From the NCBI RefSeq assembly GCF_016598575.1, contig NZ_CP066801.1, forward strand, positions 744,001 through 808,000: DNA of 64,000 nucleotides. Direction: 5' to 3'. The stretch comes from Streptomyces sp. HSG2 (GTDB lineage Bacteria; Actinomycetota; Actinomycetes; Streptomycetales; Streptomycetaceae). Each line of letters opens with the position of its first letter. The first letter of the stretch is position 1. The translations under genes were made by a program, and so were the position numbers. Below are positions 25,991 through 33,904 of this stretch, one piece after another. Below the pieces are notes generated by a model that had not been told where the DNA came from, made no database searches, and saw only the letters and a list, made by a program, of their open reading frames with translations.

Positions 25991-26028
25991 CCGTGCCCCG
26001 ACCGACGGTGCCGACGGTCGGGGCACGG
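25991..26028. terminator. First of two tandem bidirectional hairpins
   Basis: A perfect 14-bp stem (CCGTGCCCCGACCG and complement) with a ten-base loop begins ten bases after the DUF2637 stop. Next to a second longer hairpin and between convergent genes, it is very likely a terminator. Confidence 0.7.
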
Positions 26029-26074
26029 CCTCCGTCGCGCCCCTTCGAACACCCGGTGAGGGGGCGCGACACGG

Positions 26075-26124
26075 GGCCCGGCGAGGCACTCTCGCCCGGT
26101 GCGACGCGAGTGCCTCGCCGGGCC
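26075..26124. terminator. Second tandem hairpin, 17-bp perfect stem
   Basis: The arms GGCCCGGCGAGGCACTC (26075-26091) and its exact complement (26108-26124) flank a 16-base loop. It lies 38 bases from the end of the minus-strand ATPase gene, so it most likely terminates that gene, with the first hairpin serving the plus-strand gene. Confidence 0.72.
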
Positions 26125-26161
26125 TCACGGTTCGACGCCCCCCCGCGAGGCGTCGATCGTC

Positions 26162-26683
26162 TCACGCGGCCTCCGCCGCCTCCGGTGAACCGGCCCGCGC
26201 CTCCAGCTCGAACCAGACGGCCTTGCCCACCCCGTGCGCCCGCACTCCCCAGGCGTCGGCGAGCGACCGCACCAACATCAGACCCCGGCCGTGTGTGTCG
26301 GCGTCCGGCGCGGGCCGGCACGCCCTGGGGAACAGCCCGACGAAGTCCCGGACCTCCACCCGCAGCACGCGCGGCCCCACCGTGGCCTTGAGTACCGCGT
26401 CCAGGTCCGTGTGGACCAAGGCGTTGGTGACCAGCTCCCCGGCGAGCAGCTCGGCGACGTCCGACTGCCCGGGCGTGCCCCAGTGCCGCAGCAGCGCGCG
26501 CAACGCCTGGCGGGTCGCGGGCACGGCCCGCAGGTCGGCCCGACCGAGACGGCGGCTGATCGACCACGGCTGCGGCCCTCGACCCAGGCCCGCCGCCGTC
26601 GCGCCCCCGGCCCCCGGGGAGACTCCGCGGCCCGCCGGTGTGGTCCCGATCGGCGTGAAACCGCCGACTGCCGTCCTTCTCAC
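26162..26683 (-). CDS. ATP-binding protein of the anti-sigma regulatory kinase (HATPase_c_2) type
   Basis: This 173-residue protein contains the GHKL ATPase boxes of the SpoIIAB/RsbW-like group: ELVTNALVHT (N box) and GRGLMLVRSLADAWGV (G box), in the short stand-alone form that is abundant in Streptomyces. Such proteins control sigma factors or other partners by binding or phosphorylation. I chose the GTG at 26683 because GGGAGGGGGGA precedes it; a GTG 54 bases upstream is possible but has no good ribosome binding site. The partner is unknown. Confidence 0.72.
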   Translation of the reverse strand: MRRTAVGGFTPIGTTPAGRGVSPGAGGATAAGLGRGPQPWSISRRLGRADLRAVPATRQALRALLRHWGTPGQSDVAELLAGELVTNALVHTDLDAVLKATVGPRVLRVEVRDFVGLFPRACRPAPDADTHGRGLMLVRSLADAWGVRAHGVGKAVWFELEARAGSPEAAEAA

Positions 26684-26958
26684 GCTGTCCCCCCTCCCGC
26701 CTCGGGCCGAGGCGTCCGCCCCCACCCGCTCGTACACGTTCCCATCAGATCCTTGCCCCCCTCGACGCGCGCCAGTCCTCCCCGAGGCGACGACCTGACG
26801 TCTGGACCGGCCGAGGGCGCGCGGGAAACCCAGGTGGAGGGCTTGGCAAGGAGACCGCGCCTGGCACGATGATGATCTGCGACAGGTTCACGTCGTGGCC
26901 GGTTTCCATCGGGCCCGCGGGTGACCGCGGGCCCGCGACTCGGGAGGGGTGGCGCCTG

Positions 26959-28029
26959 GTGTTGGGAGTGCTGGGTCTGGAAGAGCGGCAGGAGTCGGTC
27001 TACCGGGCGCTGGTGGCCATCGGCGCGGGCGACGTGCCGGATCTCGCGCGGGGCCTGGCCCTCGACGAGCGGGACACCGAGCGGGCGCTGCGTCGGTTGG
27101 AACAGCGCGGGCTGGCGACCCGGTCGTCGTCCGGGCCCGGCCGGTGGGTGGCGGCGCCGCCGGGTGTCGCACTAGGCGCGCTCCTGTCCCGCCGACGGCA
27201 CGAGCTGGAGAAGGCCGAACTGGCCGCCGCCTTGCTGGCGGAGGAGCATCGTGTGGCGACGGCGGAGCCGGCCGTGCGGGACCTGGTGGAGGTGGTGATC
27301 GGCGCCACGGCGATGGCCCAGCGGGTGCTCCAGCTGCGCCTCGGCGCGACGGAGGAGGTCTGCGCGCTGGTCGTCGGGGGCCTTCCGACCGCCGACGGCC
27401 GACACCACGGAAGCGGGGCACGGAAGGGTGTCGGTGAGGTCCGACACCGGGTGGTGCTGGAGCGCTCGGTCCTGGATCGGGGGCAGAGCGTCGCCGAGCT
27501 GACCGCCGGGGTGGGGTGGGGCGAGGAGATCAGGATCGCGGACCGGCTACCGACCGGACTGATGATCGCCGACGGGTCGTGCGCGCTGGTGCCACTGGCG
27601 GCTCCCTCGGCGGAGCCCTCGGCGCTGATCGTGCGCGCCGGCGGCCTTCTGCGGCTGTTGTCGGCTCTGTTCGAATCGGTCTGGCGGGACGCGCTCCCCC
27701 TTCGGCTGGGCGCGTCCGAGGGGCTCGAAGGTTCCGAGGAGAGTCACCTCGGACCCGACCCCACCGACCTGGAGATCCTCTCCCTGCTGTTGGCGGGCCT
27801 GACCGACGCCAGCGTCGCCAAACACCTGGAGCTGGGGCTGCGCACCGTCCAACGTCGGGTGAGACGGCTCATGGAAATGGCGGGTGTGACGACTCGCCTC
27901 CAGTTGGGCTGGCACGCGTACGAGCGCGGGTGGGTGGCGCGCGAGCACCGGACCCGCTCGGCGCCGGGCCGGACCGCCCGCGACGCCCTCCGGGGCGCGG
28001 GTCCGACTGGTCCGCGTGGAACTGCGTGA
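26959..28029 (+). CDS. Two-headed helix-turn-helix regulator (TrmB-like N-terminus, LuxR-type C-terminus)
   Basis: This 356-residue regulator begins with a winged helix of the TrmB/MarR type (RQESVYRALVAIGAGDVPDLARGL, then LRRLEQRGLATR). It has a central ligand-type domain and ends with a LuxR/GerE helix-turn-helix (DLEILSLLLAGLTDASVAKHLELGLRTVQRRVRRLMEMAGV). Two DNA-binding domains in one chain are known in a group of Streptomyces regulators. The GTG at 26959 follows GGGAGGGG; earlier ATGs at 26869 and 26872 would add 30 residues of poor character. The effector and target are not evident. Confidence 0.7.
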   Translation: MLGVLGLEERQESVYRALVAIGAGDVPDLARGLALDERDTERALRRLEQRGLATRSSSGPGRWVAAPPGVALGALLSRRRHELEKAELAAALLAEEHRVATAEPAVRDLVEVVIGATAMAQRVLQLRLGATEEVCALVVGGLPTADGRHHGSGARKGVGEVRHRVVLERSVLDRGQSVAELTAGVGWGEEIRIADRLPTGLMIADGSCALVPLAAPSAEPSALIVRAGGLLRLLSALFESVWRDALPLRLGASEGLEGSEESHLGPDPTDLEILSLLLAGLTDASVAKHLELGLRTVQRRVRRLMEMAGVTTRLQLGWHAYERGWVAREHRTRSAPGRTARDALRGAGPTGPRGTA

Positions 28030-28056
28030 ACCCGCGCGCTCCGGCACTCTGGGCGG

Positions 28057-28539
28057 ATGGGAGTGCTGGACCTCCTGCTGGTCGGCCTGGTCGTCCTGCT
28101 GGGGCTGTGCGGTGTACCGGTACCCGGCGTGCCCGGGTCCTTGCTCGTCTGGGCGGCCGTGCTCTGGTGGGCGCTCAAGGATCCTCAGCCGCTCTCGTGG
28201 GCCGTCCTGATGGGCTCCACGGCGGTCCTCCTCGTCTCCAGGGCGGTGCGCTGGGCACTGCCGCCACGACGGCTCGGGGCCAAGGGCGCCGACGGGCGAC
28301 TCTTGGCCTACGGCTGCGCGGGCGCGTTCCTCGGCTTCGTGCTCGTGCCCGTCGTCGGCGCGGTGCCCGGCTTCATGGGCGGCGTCTACCTGGCCGAACG
28401 GACGCGTCTGGGCCGACACGCGGAGGCGATGGCCTCCCTGCGCACGACCATGCGCAGGGGCGGCTCCGGCGTGCTGACCGAACTGCTGGCCTGCCTCGTG
28501 ATCACGGCCGCCTGGCTCGGCGCGGTCCTGGCCGGGTAG
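28057..28539 (+). CDS. DUF456 small membrane protein
   Basis: This 160-residue protein has about four hydrophobic helices (LLLVGLVVLLGLCGVPVPGVPGSLLVWAAVLWW; WAVLMGSTAVLLV; YGCAGAFLGFVLVPVVGAVPGFMGGVYLAE; LACLVITAAWLGAVLAG) with the Gly/Pro pattern of the DUF456 family. It starts 28 bases after the regulator, so the two are probably co-transcribed. Function unknown. Confidence 0.8.
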   Translation: MGVLDLLLVGLVVLLGLCGVPVPGVPGSLLVWAAVLWWALKDPQPLSWAVLMGSTAVLLVSRAVRWALPPRRLGAKGADGRLLAYGCAGAFLGFVLVPVVGAVPGFMGGVYLAERTRLGRHAEAMASLRTTMRRGGSGVLTELLACLVITAAWLGAVLAG

Positions 28540-28587
28540 GTCCGTCTCTCCTCGGGCGCGTCGCCGGCGGTCCACGGTCCGCGGGAC

Positions 28588-28622
28588 GGCCGGGTGTCTT
28601 CAGGGCGCGAAGACACCCGGCC
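28588..28622. terminator. Bidirectional hairpin between DUF456 and rsgA
   Basis: A perfect 14-bp stem (GGCCGGGTGTCTTC and its complement) with a seven-base loop lies between two convergent genes. It is a clear candidate for a two-way terminator. Confidence 0.75.
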
Positions 28623-28644
28623 GGAGCCGGAGGGCGGCCGCGGT

Positions 28645-29805
28645 TCAGCGACCCTGACGAGCGCGCTTGGCCGCCATGGCGGCCCTTCCCTCGGCGCCGC
28701 GCCTCTTGTGTTCCTTCCTCAGCTCCGCCCGGGCCCGGGCGTCGCTCTTCGCCACGATGTGCCGGTTCTCCCGCGACAACTTGCGGTAGCTCTCCAGCCT
28801 CCGCACCGGCAGATCACCGACCTCGACCGCCGCCAGCACGGCGCATCCGGGCTCGCTTGCGTGGGCGCAGTCGTCGAACCGACACCGTGCGGCGAGATCC
28901 TCGATGTCCGCGAAGGTCCGCGAGACACCCACGGAGGCGTCCCACAGGCCGACACCGCGCAACCCGGGAGTGTCGATCAACGCGCCCCCACCGGGCATGA
29001 CGAACAGGTCGCGGGTGGTCGTGGTGTGCCTGCCCTTGCCATCGCCCTCCCGGACCGGCCCCGTCTCCACGCGATCCCGGCCCAGAATCGCGTTGACCAG
29101 TGTGGACTTTCCGGCCCCCGACTGTCCGAGCATCACGGTGGTGCCGCCTGCGACCGTCGCCGCGAGCACGTCCAGACCCTCTCCGGTCGGCGCGCTGACG
29201 GTCAGCACCGGGACTCCCGGCGCGCACGCCTCGACATCCCGCGCCAGGTACGCCCTGGTCCCCGGGTCGGGCACGAGGTCGGCCTTGGTCAGGACGACGA
29301 TCGGACGCGCGCCGGTGGCGGGCGCCGCGGACGCCGGCGCCGCGCGCCCCGCGCTGGACAGGGCCAGCGCCAGGAACCTCTCGATGCGCGCCGGATCGAG
29401 ATCGAGGGCGAGCGAGACACAGACGGCGACGTGATCGATGTTGGCGGCCAGCACCTGCCCCTCCGCGCGCTTGGAAGACGTCGAACGCACGAAGGCCGTC
29501 CGGCGAGGCAGGAGCGTCCGGACGTACCGGGGGTCGACGCCCGTCGGGTCGACGGCGACCCAGTCGCCGGTGCAGACGATCTCCATCGGGTCGCGCGGGA
29601 CGACGAACCCGGTGTCGGCCCGGACCGTGCCGGCCGGCGTGACGACGTCGCACCGGCCGCGATCGACGCGCACCACCCGGCCGGGTACCAGGCCGCGCTC
29701 GGCGTACGGGGCGAAAGCCGCGGTCCAGCCATCGTCCCAGCCGTAGGCGGCCAGCGGCTGCCCGCCACCGGGGCCGTGGAAGGTGTCGAGGGAGGTATCG
29801 GACAA
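28645..29805 (-). CDS. rsgA: Ribosome small-subunit-dependent GTPase RsgA
   Basis: RsgA is a circularly permuted GTPase that helps mature the 30S subunit. The 386-residue protein has an N-terminal OB-fold region, then G motifs in the permuted order: G4 (LTKADL), G5 region (VSAPTGEG), G1 (GQSGAGKST), G2 (KGRHTTT), G3 (DTPGLRG). A C-terminal zinc site (CRFDDCAHASEPGC) and a basic tail follow. No ATG or GTG fits; the TTG at 29805 has AAGGG about ten bases upstream and no other start exists before a long region without starts. The leader ORF and palindrome upstream suggest translational control. Confidence 0.9.
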   Translation of the reverse strand: MSDTSLDTFHGPGGGQPLAAYGWDDGWTAAFAPYAERGLVPGRVVRVDRGRCDVVTPAGTVRADTGFVVPRDPMEIVCTGDWVAVDPTGVDPRYVRTLLPRRTAFVRSTSSKRAEGQVLAANIDHVAVCVSLALDLDPARIERFLALALSSAGRAAPASAAPATGARPIVVLTKADLVPDPGTRAYLARDVEACAPGVPVLTVSAPTGEGLDVLAATVAGGTTVMLGQSGAGKSTLVNAILGRDRVETGPVREGDGKGRHTTTTRDLFVMPGGGALIDTPGLRGVGLWDASVGVSRTFADIEDLAARCRFDDCAHASEPGCAVLAAVEVGDLPVRRLESYRKLSRENRHIVAKSDARARAELRKEHKRRGAEGRAAMAAKRARQGR

Positions 29806-29811
29806 GGGAGA

Positions 29812-29825
29812 ACCCTTCGAAGGGT
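29812..29825 (-). promoter_or_regulatory. Palindrome overlapping the rsgA ribosome binding site
   Basis: ACCCTTCGAAGGGT is a perfect 14-bp palindrome directly upstream of the TTG start of rsgA. In RNA it could fold as a five-pair stem with a TCGA loop, and its 3' arm is the AAGGG that serves as ribosome binding site. It could therefore mask translation start of rsgA; that role is inference. Confidence 0.5.
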
Positions 29826-29866
29826 GATCCCCGCGGCGCGCTCGACGGTGAAGAGCGCGCGAGACG

Positions 29867-29944
29867 TCAGTCGGGGACCACGAGAGCGGAAGAGGGGATG
29901 GACTCCGAAACGCGGGCAGCGCCCGCCGCGATGACCGTCGTCAC
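29867..29944 (-). CDS. 25-codon upstream ORF (leader peptide candidate) before rsgA
   Basis: A GTG-started ORF of 25 codons beginning MTTVIAAGAARVSES is preceded by AGGAGGTGA, which matches the 16S rRNA anti-Shine-Dalgarno over nine bases with a five-base spacing. This is the strongest ribosome binding site seen in the window. It ends at a TGA 61 bases before rsgA. There are no runs of one regulatory amino acid, but Ser and Val are frequent. Because such a site is unlikely by chance and the ORF is short and directly upstream, I read it as translated. It may be a small functional peptide or a leader that couples translation to rsgA. Confidence 0.55.
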   Translation of the reverse strand: MTTVIAAGAARVSESIPSSALVVPD

Positions 29945-30041
29945 TGTCCTCACCTCCTGCTACTCCGAGACGCCTTCGTCCTCTCCCCGAAACGCCGATA
30001 CGCCGGTGCGCCACGCTGCGGCCCACCCGGGGACGAGAACG

Positions 30042-30048
30042 ACCCTAT
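30042..30048 (-). promoter_or_regulatory. Possible -10 element for the rsgA leader transcript
   Basis: ATAGGGT on the minus strand resembles the Streptomyces -10 consensus and lies about 100 bases upstream of the leader ORF, just past the end of the radical-SAM gene. I do not see a good -35, so this is tentative. Confidence 0.3.
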
Positions 30049-30106
30049 CCCCCGCCCGGAGGCGGCCACCACCGCTTTTCCCCGGCCCGGCCGCCCCGGG
30101 GCGCCC

Positions 30107-31426
30107 TCACACCTCGACGGTGTCGTCCGCCGGCAGGCTGTCCATGAAAGAGCTGACCGAGAACACCGCCCGGCCGGCGCCCGGCGACCCGTATCCCGGA
30201 GGGGACGACAGCCCGAAGTCCTCCATCGTCTCGCGGTAGGCCTGGAGCAGCCGGATGTGATACTCCAGCGGCGCGCCCTGCGGATTGGCCTTGCCCAACG
30301 GCGTGGTGGGCTCGGGGCACCACGTGGTGAACCGGGGGGTGATGCCCCGCGACATGAAGAAGCGCAGGCCCTCGGTGGTGGAGGCGATGGCCTCGTCGAC
30401 CGAGGTGAAGCCGAACGGCTCGGCCATCTCGATTCCCGCCACGAAGTTCGGGATGACGTTGCGCGCGCCGAACACCTCGGCGGAGTCCAGGACCCGCCGG
30501 TGCCACTCGTCGCGGCCCACGTACCGCTCCTTGCCAGGGCAGTACATCTTGAACAGGTACTCGTCCCACACCTCGTAGTTGGGGTGGTAGATCTGCACGC
30601 CGTAGTCCTTGAACCGCTGCACGTCGTCGCGCGGCAGCGCCTGTGCCACCACCTTGCCGATCCAGCGGCCGGGGAATCGCTCCTCGATGGCCTTGGCGTA
30701 GCGGCCGTAGAAATCGGCCTCGTCCCTCCCGCCGACCGTCTTGGTGATGGCTCCGCCCGTGAGCGTGTAGGCGGTGGAGGTCCCGGCCGTGTCGTACCGG
30801 TCGATGATCTCCAGTGCCTCCAGCACCTCCTCGACGTCCTTCACCCCGGTGTAGGGCCGGCCGGCCGCCTTGTGCTGACGCCAGTTGTGGTTGATGTCGC
30901 AGTACTGGCACTCCTCCTTGGCACCGAAGTACTGGCAGACCCGGAAGACGGTCAGGTAGATCAGATAGCCCCACTGGATGGTCGGGGCCACCTCCATCAC
31001 CGACTTCCCGTTGGACAGGGTGTGCCGGTAGTACTCGGGCATCGGCGGGACCCCGACGTCGGCGATGCGCGCGCCGTCGAGATACAGGCCGAGCATGCCG
31101 CCGTCGTCGGCGGCCACGCGATACGGCGAGGACGGGTTCACCCGGACCGACACCACGGTGCGCCGCAGGTCGTAGGGGCCACCGGTGAGGATGATCTCCT
31201 CGGGGGGCCGGCGCAGAGCGGCCTCGCCCAGCTCCGGCAGGGTCCCGTGGTCGAAGGAGAAGATGAAGTACGACTTCGGCTTCACCTCGCCCCCCTCGTT
31301 GTCGCTGAGGGCGGAAGCGTCGAAGGCCACCCCGCCGCGGAGCAGATCCTCCTTGAAGACCGCTTCGCGCGGTACGTGCGGGAAGCGGTCCATCAGATCC
31401 TCGACCAGCGCGGTACGGCTGCCCAT
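30107..31426 (-). CDS. Radical-SAM-like protein with non-canonical cysteine spacing
   Basis: This 439-residue protein has three clustered Cys at 164, 173 and 176 (CQYFGAKEECQYC), which would hold a [4Fe-4S] cluster as in radical SAM enzymes, but the spacing is Cx8Cx2C rather than Cx3Cx2C. Downstream TLTGGAITK resembles the GGE-type SAM-binding motif, and the rest (RFPGRWIGKVVAQALPRDD, GVQIYHPNYEVWDE) reads like a biotin-synthase-type TIM barrel. I do not know its reaction. ATG with GGAGGAG. It is upstream of and co-directional with rsgA but separated by a likely promoter, so shared function is not implied. Confidence 0.65.
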   Translation of the reverse strand: MGSRTALVEDLMDRFPHVPREAVFKEDLLRGGVAFDASALSDNEGGEVKPKSYFIFSFDHGTLPELGEAALRRPPEEIILTGGPYDLRRTVVSVRVNPSSPYRVAADDGGMLGLYLDGARIADVGVPPMPEYYRHTLSNGKSVMEVAPTIQWGYLIYLTVFRVCQYFGAKEECQYCDINHNWRQHKAAGRPYTGVKDVEEVLEALEIIDRYDTAGTSTAYTLTGGAITKTVGGRDEADFYGRYAKAIEERFPGRWIGKVVAQALPRDDVQRFKDYGVQIYHPNYEVWDEYLFKMYCPGKERYVGRDEWHRRVLDSAEVFGARNVIPNFVAGIEMAEPFGFTSVDEAIASTTEGLRFFMSRGITPRFTTWCPEPTTPLGKANPQGAPLEYHIRLLQAYRETMEDFGLSSPPGYGSPGAGRAVFSVSSFMDSLPADDTVEV

Positions 31427-31685
31427 CCCGTGTCTCCTCCCGACCTCAGGCACTCGACCTCTCACCGTATGCCCCCGCCCCCGCCCCCGTCCCGGCGGGT
31501 CCCCCTCGGTCGGTGTCCGGGGACCGGCGGCGGCCGTCCCCCTCCGGGCCGGCGCGCCTCCGGTCGCCCCGGGGACCCACCCGCGGCCGCTCCGAGCCAC
31601 CGACACCCGTCCGAGGAGGGAGCGCGCGGAGGCCATCGACTCCCGCACCCCCGGAAGGGGGACGTAACCTCGGGGCTTGGCTTCC

Positions 31686-31707
31686 TCCCCCTCCTGCCGG
31701 AGGGGGA
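31686..31707 (-). mobile_element. IS200/IS605-type right-end hairpin
   Basis: A nine-pair stem (TCCCCCTCC/GGAGGGGGA on the plus strand) with a TGCC loop is followed on the minus strand by GAGGAAGCCAAG. It sits just downstream of the TnpB remnant, where IS200/IS605-family elements carry the right-end hairpin that also forms the 3' part of the TnpB guide RNA. The surrounding 31427-31738 interval has no gene. Confidence 0.55.
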
Positions 31708-31738
31708 TTCCCAGGGCTCGCGCCGTGGGTTCACCGCT

Positions 31739-32066
31739 TCACCGCCGACCGCCCGGAGTGCTCCGTTGAGGTCTCACACCGGCTCCACAGACAGACGCCG
31801 TCGGCCCGACGGCCAGAATGTTCTTCGCCGCGTTCACGTCCCGGTCGTGGGTCGTCCCGCAGTCGCACGCTCGGGTGCGGACGTTCAACGGCATCTCGCC
31901 CCGCGAGGTGCCGCGGGTCGAGCACAGCCTGGAGGCGGGGAACCACCGGTCGACCGCGATCACCTCACGGCCGTACCACCGAGCCTTGTACTCCAGCGTG
32001 CTCCGGAACTCCGACGACGCCGCGTCACCGATGACGCGCGCCAGGCTCAGGTTCCTCACCATGTCG
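31739..32066 (-). pseudogene. 3' remnant of an IS200/IS605 TnpB gene
   Basis: The last 110 residues of a TnpB nuclease are readable: DMVRNLSLARVIGDAASSEF, EYKARWYGREVIAVDRWFPAS, then the zinc-finger region and THDRDVNAAKNILAVG, which contains the conserved last RuvC Asp. The first zinc-finger pair reads CSTR where intact proteins have CSxC, so one Cys is lost. The N-terminal two thirds are missing, and the mmuM start lies about 25 bases from the break. This is an inactive fragment. Confidence 0.75.
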
Positions 32067-32090
32067 CGGACGGCACAAAGGGGAGTCCCG

Positions 32091-33017
32091 ATGACCGGTG
32101 ACCTCGTCGACGCGCTGCGCTCGGGCGGTCTCGTCCTGGACGGCGGCCTCTCCACTCAGCTGGAGGCGGCCGGTCACGACCTGACGGACGCGCTGTGGTC
32201 CGCCCGTCTGCTGACGGACCGCCCCGAGGCCGTCGCCGCGGCGCACCACGCCTACTACTGCGCCGGAGCGGACGTGGTGATCACGGCGAGCTACCAGGCG
32301 ACGTTCGAGGGGTTCGCGGCCCGCGGCGTGGACCGGGACAGGGCGGCGGAGTCGCTCCGGCTCAGCGTGGACCTGGCGCGCCGCGCGGCCCGCCGGGCGG
32401 GCACCGACCGCCGGCGGTGGGTCGCGGCGTCGGCGGGCCCCTACGGCGCGATGCTCGCCGACGGCTCCGAGTACCGGGGGCGGTACGGGCTCACCGTCGG
32501 GGAGCTGGAGCGCTTCCACCGCCCGCGTCTGGAGGTGCTCGCCTCGGCTCGCCCGGACGCGCTGGCCCTGGAGACGGTGCCGGACACCGAGGAGGCCGAG
32601 GCCCTGGTGCGGGCGGTGCGCGGGCTGGACGTCCCGGTCTGGCTCAGCTACACGGCGGCCGGGGACCGCACGCGGGCCGGGCAGCCCCTCGAGGAGGCGT
32701 TCGCCTTGGCCGACGCCTGCGACGAGGTGGTCGCGATCGGTGTGAACTGCTGCGCCCCCGAGGACGTCGCGAGCGCTCTCGCCACCGCGTCCCGGGTGTC
32801 GGGGAAGCCGCTCGTCGCCTACCCCAACAGTGGCGAGACCTGGGACGCCCGGTCCGGCACCTGGCGCGGACGTCCCACCCTCGCCCCGGGCCTGGTCCGA
32901 TCGTGGAGGGCGGCCGGTGCCCGACTGATCGGCGGGTGTTGCCGGGTGGGTCCCGAGACCGTACGGGACATCGCCCGGACCCTGGCCGAACCCGACCCCG
33001 GTGGACGCCTCCCCTGA
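32091..33017 (+). CDS. mmuM: Homocysteine S-methyltransferase
   Basis: This enzyme transfers a methyl group from S-methylmethionine (or SAM) to homocysteine, forming methionine. The 308-residue protein is a TIM barrel with the zinc-thiolate ligands in GVNCCAP and GGCCRVG, an N-terminal VLDGGLSTQLEA and ETVPDTEEAEAL, as in MmuM. ATG at 32091 with AAAGGGGAG. The frame is open well upstream, into the TnpB remnant, but that part is not family sequence. The gene stands alone between two IS fragments. Confidence 0.88.
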   Translation: MTGDLVDALRSGGLVLDGGLSTQLEAAGHDLTDALWSARLLTDRPEAVAAAHHAYYCAGADVVITASYQATFEGFAARGVDRDRAAESLRLSVDLARRAARRAGTDRRRWVAASAGPYGAMLADGSEYRGRYGLTVGELERFHRPRLEVLASARPDALALETVPDTEEAEALVRAVRGLDVPVWLSYTAAGDRTRAGQPLEEAFALADACDEVVAIGVNCCAPEDVASALATASRVSGKPLVAYPNSGETWDARSGTWRGRPTLAPGLVRSWRAAGARLIGGCCRVGPETVRDIARTLAEPDPGGRLP

Positions 33018-33044
33018 TCCTCGCGGGGCGGGCGGCCCGAGCTA

Positions 33045-33166
33045 CGCGAAGGTGGGACCGGGACTCGTCCCGGCACCGCGAGGCGAAGCGGGAATCCATC
33101 CGAGACCGAGGCCTTCAACGGCGAGGTAGGCGGGAATCGCCGTGCTTCAGAGCGGCGAGGATGTCA
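33045..33166 (+). mobile_element. 3' end of a second IS200/IS605-type element (plus strand)
   Basis: The sequence reads as a decayed TnpB C-terminus (…GIAVLQSGEDVN in one frame) and ends in GGGAATCGCCGTGCTTCAG, a short TCGCCG/CGGCGA hairpin and AGGATGTCAA. This matches the right end I associate with IS200/IS605 elements, where the conserved terminal bases are often GATGTCAA. The rest of the element is missing. Its last bases supply the stop codon of the convergent DinB gene. Confidence 0.55.
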
Positions 33167-33778
33167 ACGACGCGCCTGCGACGCGCCGGCCCTGGCGGCC
33201 TCGGCCTCCCTCGCCGAGGCCTCCACACGGGCCCGATACTCCCGGTACCAGTCGGCGTCGCCGCCGTCCACGTTCGTCTTGCCCTCCCGCATGCCCACCC
33301 TGCCGTCGATCGACTCCCGGAGGATGTCGGCGTGGCCGGCGTGGCGGTGGGTCTCGGCGACCAGATGCAGCATCACGCGGCGGAGCGTGACGGTCTCGCC
33401 CTCGCCCCACCAGGCGACGTGGCCCACGGCGTCGAGGGGAAGCGCGGCGATCGTCTCGTCGGAGTGTGCCCAGGCGCGCCGGTAGAGGTCCAGGACCTCC
33501 TCCCGGGACTCCTCGGCCGTCGCCCACATGTCCGCGTTGGGCTCACAGTCCGCCTCGTGCCGGGGCAACGACTCGCCGTGCGGGCGGTCGAAGACAAGAC
33601 CCAGGTAGCCGAACTCGACGGAGGCCAGATGCTTGACCAGACCCAGGAGGTTGGTGCCGGTCGGGGTCATGGGGCGTCGGGAGTCGTACTCGGACAACCC
33701 CTCCAACTTCCAGACGATCCCCTCGCGCGCGGCCTTCAGGTACCCGTGCAGGTCGTTCTTGTGTTCGTCTACCGTCAT
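33164..33778 (-). CDS. DinB-family (DUF664) protein
   Basis: This 204-residue four-helix-bundle protein has the metal-binding His pattern of the DinB/YfiT-like superfamily (LVKHLASVEFGYL; HLVAETHRHAGHADILRESIDG). Actinobacterial members often act as thiol-dependent transferases with mycothiol or remain uncharacterised. ATG at 33778. The TGA stop (33164-33166) lies inside the terminal bases of the IS remnant, so the present C-terminus may differ from the ancestral one by a few residues. Confidence 0.82.
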   Translation of the reverse strand: MTVDEHKNDLHGYLKAAREGIVWKLEGLSEYDSRRPMTPTGTNLLGLVKHLASVEFGYLGLVFDRPHGESLPRHEADCEPNADMWATAEESREEVLDLYRRAWAHSDETIAALPLDAVGHVAWWGEGETVTLRRVMLHLVAETHRHAGHADILRESIDGRVGMREGKTNVDGGDADWYREYRARVEASAREAEAARAGASQARR

Positions 33779-33904
33779 GGCCCGAGTATCGCCCCGACCA
33801 CCGACGTCCCACTCGACGGGCATCGAGGTCCCGATCGGCGCGGGGTGGGGCGAGGACGGGAACACCGAGTCGTCGCCAGAGGTCGGCTCGCCGGACCGTC
33901 GGGG

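Noticed and set aside
29898..30239. Plus-strand frame opposite the rsgA leader, with TVLTSCYSE near its start, considered as a RiPP precursor for the radical-SAM protein
   Set aside because: It overlaps the radical-SAM 3' end, has no good ribosome binding site, and lies antisense to the better-supported 25-codon ORF. No modification or export genes are nearby.
31739..33166. An active TnpB/IscB-type RNA-guided system
   Set aside because: The TnpB pieces lack most of the protein and one zinc-finger Cys, so only remnants are present.
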